From positions 1 to 64,000 of the forward strand of contig DASYUT010000188.1 of NCBI GenBank assembly GCA_036000965.1: DNA of 64,000 nucleotides, in the 5' to 3' direction. The notes beneath the pieces are model-generated. The model did no database searches. It worked only from the letters and a program-made list of their open reading frames with translations, and had not been told where the DNA came from. A program made the translations under genes and the position numbers. Of this stretch, positions 27,165 to 34,962 are shown in pieces. Position 1 is the first letter of the stretch. Each line of letters starts with the position of its first letter. Source of the DNA: Actinomycetes bacterium (GTDB lineage: Bacteria > Actinomycetota > CALGFH01).

Positions 27165-27721
27165 GCCCGGGGGGTGGAGCGCGGGCCGGTGCCGGTACCG
27201 ACGTCGCTGGCGTCGGAGGCGGGGGGGCCCCGGTCGCCGCCCTCCTGGCCGGCCGGCTCGGCGCGGCCGAGCAGGAACGCGAGCAGCAGCCCGCCGATCA
27301 CGATGCAGGAGTCGGCCACGTTGAACACCGGCCACGGCCCAACCTTGACGAAGTCGACCACCTCACCCCGCAGGGGGACGTCGCCGCGGAACAGGCGGTC
27401 GAGCAAGTTGCCGATGGCGCCGCCGAGCAGCAGCCCGAGCGCGAGCAGCACCGGCCGGCCCCTGGCCCGGCGCGCGCTCCACATGATCGCGACCGTGACC
27501 ACCGCCGCCATCACCGCGAAGAAGTACGGGGCGCCGGTGAACAGCGAGAAGGCGCCCCCGGAGTTGGTGGTGTAGCGCAGGTCGACGAAGCTGCCGACCA
27601 GCCGGAGCGGCGGCCGGCCGGCCAGGGTGCGCACGACCACGAGCTTGGTGAGCTGGTCGACCGCCACGATCAGCGCGGCGGTGCCGTAGACGAGGGCGAG
27701 CCGCCCGGCGGTCCCCCTCAT
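27161..27721 (-). CDS. lspA: Lipoprotein signal peptidase II
   Basis: LspA is the membrane aspartyl protease that cleaves the signal peptide of diacylated prolipoproteins. The 186-residue protein has four helices. Family motifs are VDQLTKLVVV, the NxGxAF signature TNSGGAFSLF, the first catalytic Asp in GNLLDRLFRG, and the second in VFNVADSCI. The ATG shares a base with the traR stop (TGATG). A Pro/Gly/Asp-rich tail of about 30 residues after the last helix runs into rluD. Confidence 0.96.
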   Translation of the reverse strand: MRGTAGRLALVYGTAALIVAVDQLTKLVVVRTLAGRPPLRLVGSFVDLRYTTNSGGAFSLFTGAPYFFAVMAAVVTVAIMWSARRARGRPVLLALGLLLGGAIGNLLDRLFRGDVPLRGEVVDFVKVGPWPVFNVADSCIVIGGLLLAFLLGRAEPAGQEGGDRGPPASDASDVGTGTGPRSTPRA

Positions 27722-28158
27722 CACCGCAGCCGCACCTGGCGCCGCGCGTCGGCCAGGCAGAGGGTGGCGTACGGGAGCGCGTCCAGGCGGTCGGGCTCGA
27801 TGGGGTCGCCGCACGTCTCGCAGCGGCCGAAGGTCCCGCGGTCGATCTGGGCGAGGGCGTGCCGGATCTTCTCGATCAGGTCCCTGGCGTTGTTGGACAG
27901 CGACAGGTCGCGCTCCCGCTCGAAGGTGTAGGAGCCGGCGTCGGAGAACTCCTCGTCGAAGCCGACCTCACCCGACCCCTCGGGGGTGTTGGCGTTGGCC
28001 GCCTGCTCGAGCTCCTCGGCCTGGACGGTCAGCTCGTCGAGCTCGGCCTGCAGCCGCTCGCGGTAGCGCCCCAAGGCGTCCTCGGCCAGGGTGGTCCCGG
28101 GCTCGGGACCACCCTGGGCCGGGCTGGAGGCAGCCCTGGGCTGCTTGTTGCGTGCCAT
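27721..28158 (-). CDS. TraR/DksA-type zinc-finger protein
   Basis: This 145-residue protein has a coiled-coil N-terminal half (RYRERLQAELDELTVQAEELEQ) with acidic residues, and a C-terminal DksA/TraR finger (GTFGRCETCGDPIEPDRLDALPYATLC). Such proteins bind the RNA polymerase secondary channel. The usual fourth cysteine is replaced: the finger ends CLAD instead of CxxC, so zinc may be bound by Cys3-Asp or only weakly. A GGGAGGAG site six bases before the ATG fixes the start. It heads an operon with lspA and rluD and is divergent from ileS. Confidence 0.9.
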   Translation of the reverse strand: MARNKQPRAASSPAQGGPEPGTTLAEDALGRYRERLQAELDELTVQAEELEQAANANTPEGSGEVGFDEEFSDAGSYTFERERDLSLSNNARDLIEKIRHALAQIDRGTFGRCETCGDPIEPDRLDALPYATLCLADARRQVRLR

Positions 28159-28271
28159 GGCGGCTCCTCCCGTTCCCCGGCCGGCGTCGGCCAGGGCCCG
28201 GCCGGGCCGCCGGCCGGCGTGGGCCGGCCGCGACCTCGACCCGGGTCGAGCCGGCCTGGTCGTGACAGCGC

Positions 28272-28277
28272 ATTGTA
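28272..28277 (-). promoter_or_regulatory. Candidate -10 element for the traR-lspA-rluD operon
   Basis: TACAAT on the minus strand lies about 115 bases before the traR start in GC-rich DNA. No convincing -35 element is seen, so confidence is low. Confidence 0.3.
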
Positions 28278-28422
28278 CCGGCGGCTCGCCCACGGGAGGG
28301 GAGGTCGCCCGGGGATCCGGCGGTCCCGCCGGCCACCGACGATGCCCGGCGCCTCCCGGTCGAGATCGTGACCGGCGCGGCCTCGCCACCGGCGGCGTGG
28401 GCAACCCGGTTGCCCGCGACGG

Positions 28423-28428
28423 TACACT
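28423..28428 (+). promoter_or_regulatory. Candidate -10 element for the ileS leader
   Basis: TACACT lies just upstream of the T-box stem I. It would give a leader of roughly 325 bases, a normal length for a T-box. No good -35 element is visible. Confidence 0.3.
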
Positions 28429-28439
28429 TGGGCGTACAG

Positions 28440-28752
28440 GCGACGACGGGAACGAGTAGCGGGCGGCACGGCCGCCAGCGAGCCGGGGACGGTGGAAGCC
28501 CGGTGGCACGGCACCCGCGAAGATCCTCCCCGAGCCGCTGCCCGAACAGCCCCGGTCGAGCGACCGGGCCGCCAAGTAGACGCAGCCGGGCCCGCCCGTG
28601 ACAGCGGGAGGCCATCCTCCGGGGTGGACCGTGAGGGGCCGGCGTGGTCCCGCGTCCCCGGGCGCGGGGACAGGCCGGCAAGAGGGGTGGTACCGCGGGG
28701 CCGCACGGCCTCGTCCCTTCGCGAGACACCGGCGACGTGACCGCGGAGGAGA
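28440..28752 (+). ncRNA. T-box riboswitch of ileS with an isoleucine specifier
   Basis: The leader contains the T-box core GGGTGGTACCGCGG at 28685-28698, which pairs with the uncharged tRNA acceptor end. Stem I landmarks precede it: GAGTAG near 28455 and the CCGGGGACGGTGGAAGCCCGG-like distal arm. The specifier codon is ATC (Ile) at 28523-28525, on the 3' side of stem I in GAAGATCCTCC. No T-run terminator is seen. A second CCGCGG stands directly before the GGAGGAG ribosome site near 28742, so control is probably at translation, as in other actinobacterial ileS leaders. The tRNA-Ile match is read directly; the switching model is inferred. Confidence 0.88.
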
Positions 28753-28758
28753 CCAACG

Positions 28759-31700
28759 ATGGGGCAGTTCCCCGAAGTCGACCCCCAGCTCGACCTGCCC
28801 GCCCTGGACCAGCGGGTGCTCGCCCTGTGGCGCGAGCGCAAGGTCTTCGAGCGCTCCCTGGACCAGCGGGTGGGCGCCGAGCCGTTCGTCTTCTACGAGG
28901 GCCCGCCGACCGCCAACGGCCGGCCTGGCGTGCACCACGTGGAGGCCCGGGTCTTCAAGGACCTGTTCCCGAGGTTCAAGACGATGCGCGGCTACCGGGT
29001 CGACCGCAAGGGCGGCTGGGACTGCCACGGGCTGCCGGTCGAGCTGGAGGTGGAGAAGGAGCTCGGCCTCACCCACAAGCGGGACATCGAGGCGTACGGC
29101 ATCGAGGCGTTCAACGCCCGCTGCCGGGAATCGGTCGAGCGCTACGTCGACGTGTTCGAGGACCTGACCGAGCGGATCGGCTTCTGGATCGACACCGGCC
29201 AGGCCTACCGCACGATGGACTCGTCCTACGTCCAGTCGGTGTGGTGGGCGCTGGCCGAGCTGTACCGCCGGGACCTCCTGTTCGAAGACTACAAGGTCCT
29301 CCCCTACTGCCCGCGATGCGGCACCGGCCTGTCCGACGCCGAACTCGGGCTGGACGCCTACCGGGAGGTCGACGACCCCTCGGTGTACGTGCTGCTGCCG
29401 GTGACCTCCGGGCGGCTGGCCGAGGAGCGGGCCGCGCTGCTGGTGTGGACGACCACGCCGTGGACGCTGGTGTCGAACGCGGGCGTGGCAGCCGGCCCGG
29501 GGATCGACTACGTCCTGGTCGAGGCGGCCGGGCCGGGCGGCGGCACCTACCGCATGGTGCTCGCCGAGGCCCGGGTGGCCGAGGTGGTCGGCGAGGGCGC
29601 CCGGCCCCGCGTGCTGCGCCGGGTGCCTGTCGAGGAGCTGGTCGGCACCACCTACCAGCGGCCGTTCGAGCTGGTCGAGGTGGCCCCCGAGGAGGCCGAG
29701 CGCGCCTGGCGGGTGGTCACGGCCGACTACGTCACCACCACCGAGGGGACCGGGCTGGTCCACACCGCTCCCGCCTACGGGCCCGAGGACCTGGAGGTGG
29801 GCCGGCGCGAGGGGCTGCCGGTGCTGCACCCGGTCGACCGGGAGGGCCGCTTCGCCGAAGGCACCGGCGACCTCTCGGGACTGCACGTGAAGGCGGCCGA
29901 CCCGGTGATCATCGAGCGGCTCTGGGCGGACGCGGTGCTGTGGCGGGAGGAGACCTACCGCCACGACTACCCGCACTGCTGGCGCTGCAAGACGCCGCTG
30001 CTGTACTACGCGCTCACCTCCTGGTACGCGCGGACCACGGCGGTGGCCGACCGCATGCTGGCCGAGAACGCGCAGGTGGGCTGGCGGCCGGAGCACATCC
30101 GTGACGGCCGCTTCGGCGACTGGCTGGCCAACAACGTGGACTGGGCCCTGTCGCGGGCGCGCTACTGGGGCACGCCGCTGCCGCTCTGGCGCTGCGGCGA
30201 TGGCCACGTCACCGCGGTCGAGAGCCTGGCCGACCTGTCAGCCAGGGCGGGCCGGGACCTGTCCGGGCTCGACCCGCACCGGCCATACGTCGACGAGGTG
30301 GCGTTCGCCTGCCCGGTGTGCGGCCTCGAGGCGCGCCGCGCGCCCGACGTGATCGACGCCTGGTTCGACTCCGGCTCCATGCCCTTCGCCCAGTGGGGCC
30401 ACCCGCACACGGGCAGCAGGGAGCTGGAGCGGGCCTTCCCGGCCGACTTCATCTCCGAGGCGATCGACCAGACCCGCGGCTGGTTCTACTCGCTGCTGGC
30501 CGTGAGCACGCTGCTGTTCGACCGGTCGCCCTACCGCAACGTGGTCTGCCTGGGGCACATCGTGGACCGGGACGGGCGCAAGATGTCCAAGAGCCTCGGC
30601 AACGTGCTCGACCCGTTCGACCTGCTCGACCGTTACGGGGCGGACCCGCTGCGCTGGTTCATGCTGGCCACGGGCTCGCCGTGGGTGTCGCGTCGCCTGT
30701 CGCCCGAGGCGCTCGGGGAGGTCACCCGGTCGTTCTTCCTCACCCTGTGGAACACTTATGCCTTCTTCACCCTCTACGCCCGGCTGGAAGGGTTCGACCC
30801 GAAAGCGCCAGAGCAGGGCGAGGCGGGCCTGCTCGACCGCTGGGCGCTGGCCAGGCTGCGCGAGACCGTGGCCGGGGTCACCGCCGACCTGGACGCCTAC
30901 GACGCCACCGCGGCCGCGCGCCGGCTGTCGGCGCTCGTGGACGACCTGTCAAACTGGTACGTGCGCCTGTCGCGGCGCCGCTTCTGGCGCGCGGCCGGGG
31001 CCGGGGCCGACGCTGCGGCCGCCTTCCGGACCCTGTGGACCTGCCTGCGCACCACGGCCCTGCTGCTGGCCCCGTACGCGCCGTTCGTGGCCGAGGAGCT
31101 CTGGCAGGGGCTGGTGGTCGCGGTCGACCCGGACGCCGGCGACTCGGTCCACCTGGAGAGCTGGCCGGCGGACCGGCCGGCCGAGGGCGACGCCGAGCTG
31201 CTGGCCGCCATGGCCGAGGCGCGCCGGCTGGTCGGGCTCGGACGCCAGGCCCGCGCCGAGGCGCGGGTGAAGGTGCGCCAGCCGCTGGCCCGGGCCCTGG
31301 TCAGCGTCGACCTGGCCCTCCGCCCGGCGGTCGAGCCGCTGCTCGACCTGGTCGCCACCGAGCTGAACGTGAAACGGGTCGAGTTCGCCGAGGCCTCGCG
31401 TACCTCTACCAGCGGGGCCTCTGGTGGCGGGGCCTCGCGCGCCTCGGGCGGCGGGGCCTCGCGCGCCTCGGGCGGCGGGGCCTCGGGCGGTGCGGCCGGG
31501 CTGGTCGCGTACCGGTTGACGCCCAACTTCCGCGCGCTCGGGCCGCGGTTCGGCAAGCAGGCCCAGGCGGTCGCCGCGGCGGTGCGCGCCGCCGACGCCG
31601 GTGCGCTCGCCCTGGAGCTGCTGGCCGGCGAGTCGGTCGAGGTCGACCTGCCCGGCGCCGGCCCGGTCCGGCTCGGGCCGGAGGAGGTCGGCGTGACCGA

Positions 31701-32046
31701 GGAGCCGGTGGTCGGCTGGCGGGTCGTCCGCGACGGGGCCGCCAGCGTCGCCCTCGACCTCGACGTCTCCCCCGAGCTGCGCCGGGAGGGGCTGGCCAGG
31801 GACGTGGTCCGGGCCGTCCAGGACCTGCGCAAGTCGTCCAGGCTGGCGGTGGACGACCGCATCGACCTCGCCGTCAAGGCCGAGGGCGAGGTGGCCCGGG
31901 CGCTCGAGGACCACCAGGAGTACGTGCTCGGCGAGACCCTGGCCGCCTCGCTGTACCGGACCCCCCAGGGCGACGGCTACGATGCCCGGGTGGAGCTGGA
32001 CGGGCAGCCGGTGCGGATCTGGCTCCGCCCCCGGCCGCGCGCGTAA
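28759..32046 (+). CDS. ileS: Isoleucyl-tRNA synthetase
   Basis: IleS charges tRNA-Ile and edits valine. The 1,095-residue class I enzyme has the HIGH region as GPPTANGRPGVHHVEA (about residues 48-63), WDCHGLPVELEVEKELG, the editing domain with LLVWTTTPWTL and GTGLVHTAPAYG, FISEAIDQTRGWFY, and KMSKSLGN (about 610). The C-terminal part has the anticodon-binding domain and ends in a PVRIWLRPRPRA tail. GGAGGAG precedes the ATG and is the likely target of the T-box. A Gly/Ala/Ser/Arg repeat (GASRASGG) is inserted at residues about 886-913, between ELNVKRVEFAE and the following C-terminal module. Confidence 0.97.
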   Translation: MGQFPEVDPQLDLPALDQRVLALWRERKVFERSLDQRVGAEPFVFYEGPPTANGRPGVHHVEARVFKDLFPRFKTMRGYRVDRKGGWDCHGLPVELEVEKELGLTHKRDIEAYGIEAFNARCRESVERYVDVFEDLTERIGFWIDTGQAYRTMDSSYVQSVWWALAELYRRDLLFEDYKVLPYCPRCGTGLSDAELGLDAYREVDDPSVYVLLPVTSGRLAEERAALLVWTTTPWTLVSNAGVAAGPGIDYVLVEAAGPGGGTYRMVLAEARVAEVVGEGARPRVLRRVPVEELVGTTYQRPFELVEVAPEEAERAWRVVTADYVTTTEGTGLVHTAPAYGPEDLEVGRREGLPVLHPVDREGRFAEGTGDLSGLHVKAADPVIIERLWADAVLWREETYRHDYPHCWRCKTPLLYYALTSWYARTTAVADRMLAENAQVGWRPEHIRDGRFGDWLANNVDWALSRARYWGTPLPLWRCGDGHVTAVESLADLSARAGRDLSGLDPHRPYVDEVAFACPVCGLEARRAPDVIDAWFDSGSMPFAQWGHPHTGSRELERAFPADFISEAIDQTRGWFYSLLAVSTLLFDRSPYRNVVCLGHIVDRDGRKMSKSLGNVLDPFDLLDRYGADPLRWFMLATGSPWVSRRLSPEALGEVTRSFFLTLWNTYAFFTLYARLEGFDPKAPEQGEAGLLDRWALARLRETVAGVTADLDAYDATAAARRLSALVDDLSNWYVRLSRRRFWRAAGAGADAAAAFRTLWTCLRTTALLLAPYAPFVAEELWQGLVVAVDPDAGDSVHLESWPADRPAEGDAELLAAMAEARRLVGLGRQARAEARVKVRQPLARALVSVDLALRPAVEPLLDLVATELNVKRVEFAEASRTSTSGASGGGASRASGGGASRASGGGASGGAAGLVAYRLTPNFRALGPRFGKQAQAVAAAVRAADAGALALELLAGESVEVDLPGAGPVRLGPEEVGVTEEPVVGWRVVRDGAASVALDLDVSPELRREGLARDVVRAVQDLRKSSRLAVDDRIDLAVKAEGEVARALEDHQEYVLGETLAASLYRTPQGDGYDARVELDGQPVRIWLRPRPRA
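31414..31497 (+). repeat. 24-bp tandem repeat inside ileS
   Basis: Two perfect 24-bp units (31429-31452 and 31453-31476), flanked by partial units, code for the 8-residue block GASRASGG in a C-terminal linker of IleS. Confidence 0.92.
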
Positions 32047-32130
32047 CCGCGCCGTGGATGGGCTGCGCTCGTGCGCCGGCCGAGCGCGCTGCCGTGTGCT
32101 GCCGTGGGTGGGCGCGGCGAGGAGGCGGGC

Positions 32131-32559
32131 ATGCGGGGACGTGAGGACGGCATCGGGAGGCTCCTGCCCGACGCCCGGCCATGGTGGGGGTACGTGTGGG
32201 CGGCCCCGAACAGCCTGGTCGGGCTGGTCGGGGCGTTGACGGCCGGCGCCCGGCCGGTACGCTGGCGGGGGGTGCTGCTGTGCGAGGGCGGCAGCAAGGG
32301 GCTGGCCTGGTTCCTGGCCAAGCGGGGGTTCAGCGCCATCACCCTCGGGCACGTGATCGTGACCACGGAGCGGCTCGGCGACCACGTGCTCGCCCACGAG
32401 CTCGGCCACGTCCGCCAGCACGAGCGCTGGGGGCTGCTGTTTTACCCGGCCTACCTGCTCACGAGCCTGGGCGGCTACCGGCGCAACCCGTTCGAGCGGG
32501 CCGCCGAGCGGCACGCGGTGACCGCGCTGTCTCGCCAGGCCGGCCACGACCACCGTTGA
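32131..32559 (+). CDS. Small protein with a metallopeptidase-like HELGH motif
   Basis: The 142-residue product begins MRGREDGIGRLLPD behind a GGAGG site six bases upstream. A hydrophobic stretch (WGYVWAAPNSLVGLVGALTAGA) is followed by a beta-rich part (GVLLCEGGSKGLAWFLAKRGFSAITLGHVIVTT) and then VLAHELGHVRQHERWG. The last has the HExxH zinc motif and a following His/Glu, with LGGYRRNPFERAAERHA after it. The HELGH motif is intact, and the downstream ERAAERHA could supply a third ligand. It is much shorter than known proteases of this fold, so activity is uncertain. It follows ileS by 84 bases on the same strand. Confidence 0.75.
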   Translation: MRGREDGIGRLLPDARPWWGYVWAAPNSLVGLVGALTAGARPVRWRGVLLCEGGSKGLAWFLAKRGFSAITLGHVIVTTERLGDHVLAHELGHVRQHERWGLLFYPAYLLTSLGGYRRNPFERAAERHAVTALSRQAGHDHR

Positions 32560-32680
32560 GGGGTGTCGCCGACGTCGACGCGACCTGGATGAGCGTGCGC
32601 TTCGTGGTCCGGCTGGCCGACCGCCCCAAGCGGGCCCGCGGCGCGCACCCCGGTCGCGGCGGACATCTACCAGGGCTGCG

Positions 32681-32845
32681 TCAGCTCCGGCTGCCGCGCC
32701 GGACAAGCGCGCGCACGAGCAAGATCACGGCGACGGCGTCGGCGGCCAGGGACCACCAGACGAAGGCCAGCCCGTCAGGCCGGAACAGCGACAGGGCAAG
32801 CAGCCCAATGGCGACCGCCATGGCCAGCACGGCGGCGGCGATCAC
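32681..32845 (-). CDS. 54-residue membrane protein with two helices
   Basis: This small minus-strand frame starts at GTG 32845, 40 bases after divIVA. Its two hydrophobic segments are VIAAAVLAMAVAIGLLALSL and FVWWSLAADAVAVILLV, joined by a short FRPDGLA loop, with a basic end (RALVRRGSRS). The composition of helices, loop and positive tail is that of a real small membrane protein, not a random frame. No clear ribosome site is seen, and a later ATG at residue 9 is possible. I do not recognise the family. It may be the last gene of the sepF-yggT-divIVA group. Confidence 0.5.
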   Translation of the reverse strand: MIAAAVLAMAVAIGLLALSLFRPDGLAFVWWSLAADAVAVILLVRALVRRGSRS

Positions 32846-32885
32846 AGCCGGGCGTCAGGGGAAGGCCCGGTGAGGGCTGCTCCGG

Positions 32886-33812
32886 TCAGTCGTCGTGGCG
32901 CAGGCGGTCCACCCGGTCGCGGCCGTTGTGGCCGAGCTGGTCGCCCTCGCGCAGAGCCTGGTAGGAGTTGGTCTGCCTGGCGCCGGTGGGCAGGGCGGGA
33001 AGGTCGTCGCTACCCGGCAGCGGTCGCGAGTTGTTGCTCCCGAGCCCGGGCGGCGGGCTCGGGGCCACCGGACCGGACGGGGCCGCGTCCTCCAGTGCCT
33101 TGAGCTGGCCTTCCACGAAGCCGCGGAGGCGGGCCCGGTAGTCGCGCTCGAAGGCGCGCAGCGCCTCGATCGAGCTCTCGAGCTCCTGCCGGCGACGGGC
33201 CACCTGCTCGGTCGCCTGGGCAATCTGCATGCGGGCCTGCTCCTCGGCCACGCGGGCGCGCGCCTCGGCCGACTGGATGCGCTCCTTGTAGCGGGTCTCG
33301 AGCCCCTCGGTCAGCTCGCGGGCGCGAGCCTGTGCGGTCTCGGTGACCTCGCGGGCGCGCATCTGGGCGGCCTCGGTGACCTCGCGGGCGCGCATCTGGG
33401 CGGCCTCGGTGACCTCGCGGGCGCGCATCTGCGTCTGCTCGGTCGTGTTCTTCGAGCGCGCCTCGGCCTCGGTCACCATTGACTTGGCCTTGGACTTGGC
33501 CTCCTCGACCGTCTGGTCCGCCATGCGCTGGGCCATCACCAGGGCCCGGGCGATGGCCTCCTCCCCGGCCCGAGGCTCAGCCTGGGACATGGGGGGCGGC
33601 ACCGGCGCGACGGACGGGGGCGGGGGCTGTGGAGGCGCTGCCGTCATCCCTCCGTTCGCGGCCTGCTCGCGAAGCCGGCTCACCTCGTCCTGGAGCCGGG
33701 TGAATTCCTCTGTGACCTGGTCGAGGAAGGTATCCACCTCGTGCATGGCGTAGCCACGCATGGCCTTGGTGAATTCCTTATGTTGGATGTCCAACGGCGT
33801 CAGTGGCGGCAT
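32886..33812 (-). CDS. divIVA: DivIVA/Wag31-type polar scaffold protein
   Basis: DivIVA marks curved membranes and cell poles and directs wall growth in actinobacteria. The 308-residue protein has the N-terminal membrane-binding domain (PLTPLDIQHKEFTKAMRGYAMHEVDTFLDQV), a Pro-rich linker near 55-75, then a long coiled coil to about residue 240 and a polar tail. The coiled coil contains the 11-residue unit AQMRAREVTEA repeated three times. AAGGAG lies six bases before the ATG. It follows sepF and yggT, as in many actinobacteria. Confidence 0.95.
   Translation of the reverse strand: MPPLTPLDIQHKEFTKAMRGYAMHEVDTFLDQVTEEFTRLQDEVSRLREQAANGGMTAAPPQPPPPSVAPVPPPMSQAEPRAGEEAIARALVMAQRMADQTVEEAKSKAKSMVTEAEARSKNTTEQTQMRAREVTEAAQMRAREVTEAAQMRAREVTETAQARARELTEGLETRYKERIQSAEARARVAEEQARMQIAQATEQVARRRQELESSIEALRAFERDYRARLRGFVEGQLKALEDAAPSGPVAPSPPPGLGSNNSRPLPGSDDLPALPTGARQTNSYQALREGDQLGHNGRDRVDRLRHDD
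33309..33440 (-). repeat. 33-bp tandem repeat in the divIVA coiled coil
   Basis: Two identical 33-bp units (33342-33374 and 33375-33407), flanked by diverged copies, code for the 11-residue coiled-coil unit AQMRAREVTEA. Eleven residues are three helical turns, so added copies lengthen the rod without breaking the heptad-like pattern. Confidence 0.92.
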
Positions 33813-33888
33813 CTGTGGCTCCTTGCTGCAAGTGATCGGTCATTGTAACCGAGCACCGCTCGATCGTCGTTGTTGGGCTGCCTACCTG

Positions 33889-34164
33889 CTAACTCACCAC
33901 GCTTCTCAACAGGGCGATCAGCACGAACACGATGAACGGGGAGAGATCGAGGGCTACTGCACCGACTCGCAGTGGGGGAAGGAGTCGCCGGATCGGACGG
34001 AGGACAGGTTCGGTCAGGTCATACAGGATTCCGTAGAGGATCGCCATACCCTGGAGCCCCCGGCCGCCGTTCAACGAGATGATGAAGTCGAACACGATGC
34101 GGCCGAGAAGGACAAGCCAGTACAGCGACAGCAGCAGGGACAGGAGGAAAAGTAGCAGATTCAC
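33889..34164 (-). CDS. yggT: YggT family membrane protein
   Basis: The 91-residue protein has two membrane segments: LLLFLLSLLLSLYWLVLLGRIV and LSPFIVFVLIALL. Between them is the conserved motif LYDLTEPVLRPIRRLLPP, typical of the YggT family. It starts at GTG 34164, four bases after the sepF stop. YggT proteins are found beside sepF and divIVA in Gram-positives and cyanobacteria. They are thought to assist division or cell shape, but the molecular role is not established. Confidence 0.92.
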   Translation of the reverse strand: MNLLLFLLSLLLSLYWLVLLGRIVFDFIISLNGGRGLQGMAILYGILYDLTEPVLRPIRRLLPPLRVGAVALDLSPFIVFVLIALLRSVVS

Positions 34165-34168
34165 TTGG

Positions 34169-34678
34169 TCATGCCTGGTTGAAGAAGCCGCGTTCCTGCA
34201 GGCGGCGCCGCTCCTCGGCCGAGACCTCGACGTTGGCCGGCGTGAGCAGGAACACCTTGTCGGCCACGCGCTGGATGCGTCCGTCGAGCCCGAACGTCAG
34301 CCCGGCCGCGAAATCGATAAGTCGTTTGGCTGTATCTGCCTCCATCGCTTGAAGATTAACAATCACCGGGATGTCCGCTTTGAACTTCTCGCCAATCTCC
34401 TCCGCATCGTTGAAGCCGGACGGTTCGATGAGGTGCACCTTGCCGGCGGCTGCTGTCGGGATCGGGCGGATCACTGCTTCGACCGGCTCCTCGAGCCGGA
34501 CGCCGTCCCGCCGTCGAGGGTCGAGCGGCTCCTCGCGCACGCGCCGGATGGACGCCGAGCCGGCCGGCGCCCTTCCCCCTGCCGATTCCACCACATCGGC
34601 CAACTCCTCCTCTTCTTCCGGTTCGACCAGCCCAAGCCATACCAAGCTCTTCTTGAACGCCCCGGGCACGCACCTCAC
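34169..34678 (-). CDS. sepF: Cell division protein SepF
   Basis: SepF anchors FtsZ to the membrane and is the main anchor where FtsA is missing, as here. The protein has an N-terminal amphipathic helix region (AFKKSLVWLGLVEPEEEEEL), a variable linker, and the folded SepF domain with VHLIEPSGFNDAEEIGEKF, IPVIVNLQAMEADTAKRLIDFAAGLTFGLDG and VFLLTPANVEVS. The start is GTG at 34678, or a second GTG nine bases later, which has a similarly close ribosome site. A 284-base leader separates it from yggS, so it may have its own promoter. Confidence 0.95.
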   Translation of the reverse strand: MRCVPGAFKKSLVWLGLVEPEEEEELADVVESAGGRAPAGSASIRRVREEPLDPRRRDGVRLEEPVEAVIRPIPTAAAGKVHLIEPSGFNDAEEIGEKFKADIPVIVNLQAMEADTAKRLIDFAAGLTFGLDGRIQRVADKVFLLTPANVEVSAEERRRLQERGFFNQA

Positions 34679-34716
34679 CTACCTTGCGTTGAGATCCTAC
34701 GTCCTCGAAGGGGCAA

Positions 34717-34752
34717 ACTCCGAACCGACGAGGGACGCACTCCGAACCGACG
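34717..34752. promoter_or_regulatory. Paired 14-bp direct repeats in the sepF leader
   Basis: ACTCCGAACCGACG occurs at 34717-34730 and again at 34739-34752, exactly 22 bases (two helical turns) apart, 40-75 bases before sepF. The arrangement suggests two sites on the same face of the DNA for one regulator. Confidence 0.45.
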
Positions 34753-34962
34753 GTCCGATCCGCCCCAGTGTGTACCGAGCCGCCGGCTTTCAACCACCAC
34801 AATCGTCGAGTAGCAAATCATGGATCCCGTCCGAGCATGACGAACTTCGCGGCGCACCGCCACGGGGGTGCCGCTTCGCTCCCTTCGTCCGGGTGATGGA
34901 CCGGCTCCGGTTGATGGACCGGTCCCGGGCCGCGGGGGCGGCGCACGGCCGCGGGCCCGCGC

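Noticed and set aside
34356-34802. A 148-codon frame overlapping sepF and its leader
   Set aside because: It is out of frame with SepF, has no conserved motif, and covers the direct repeats that look regulatory.
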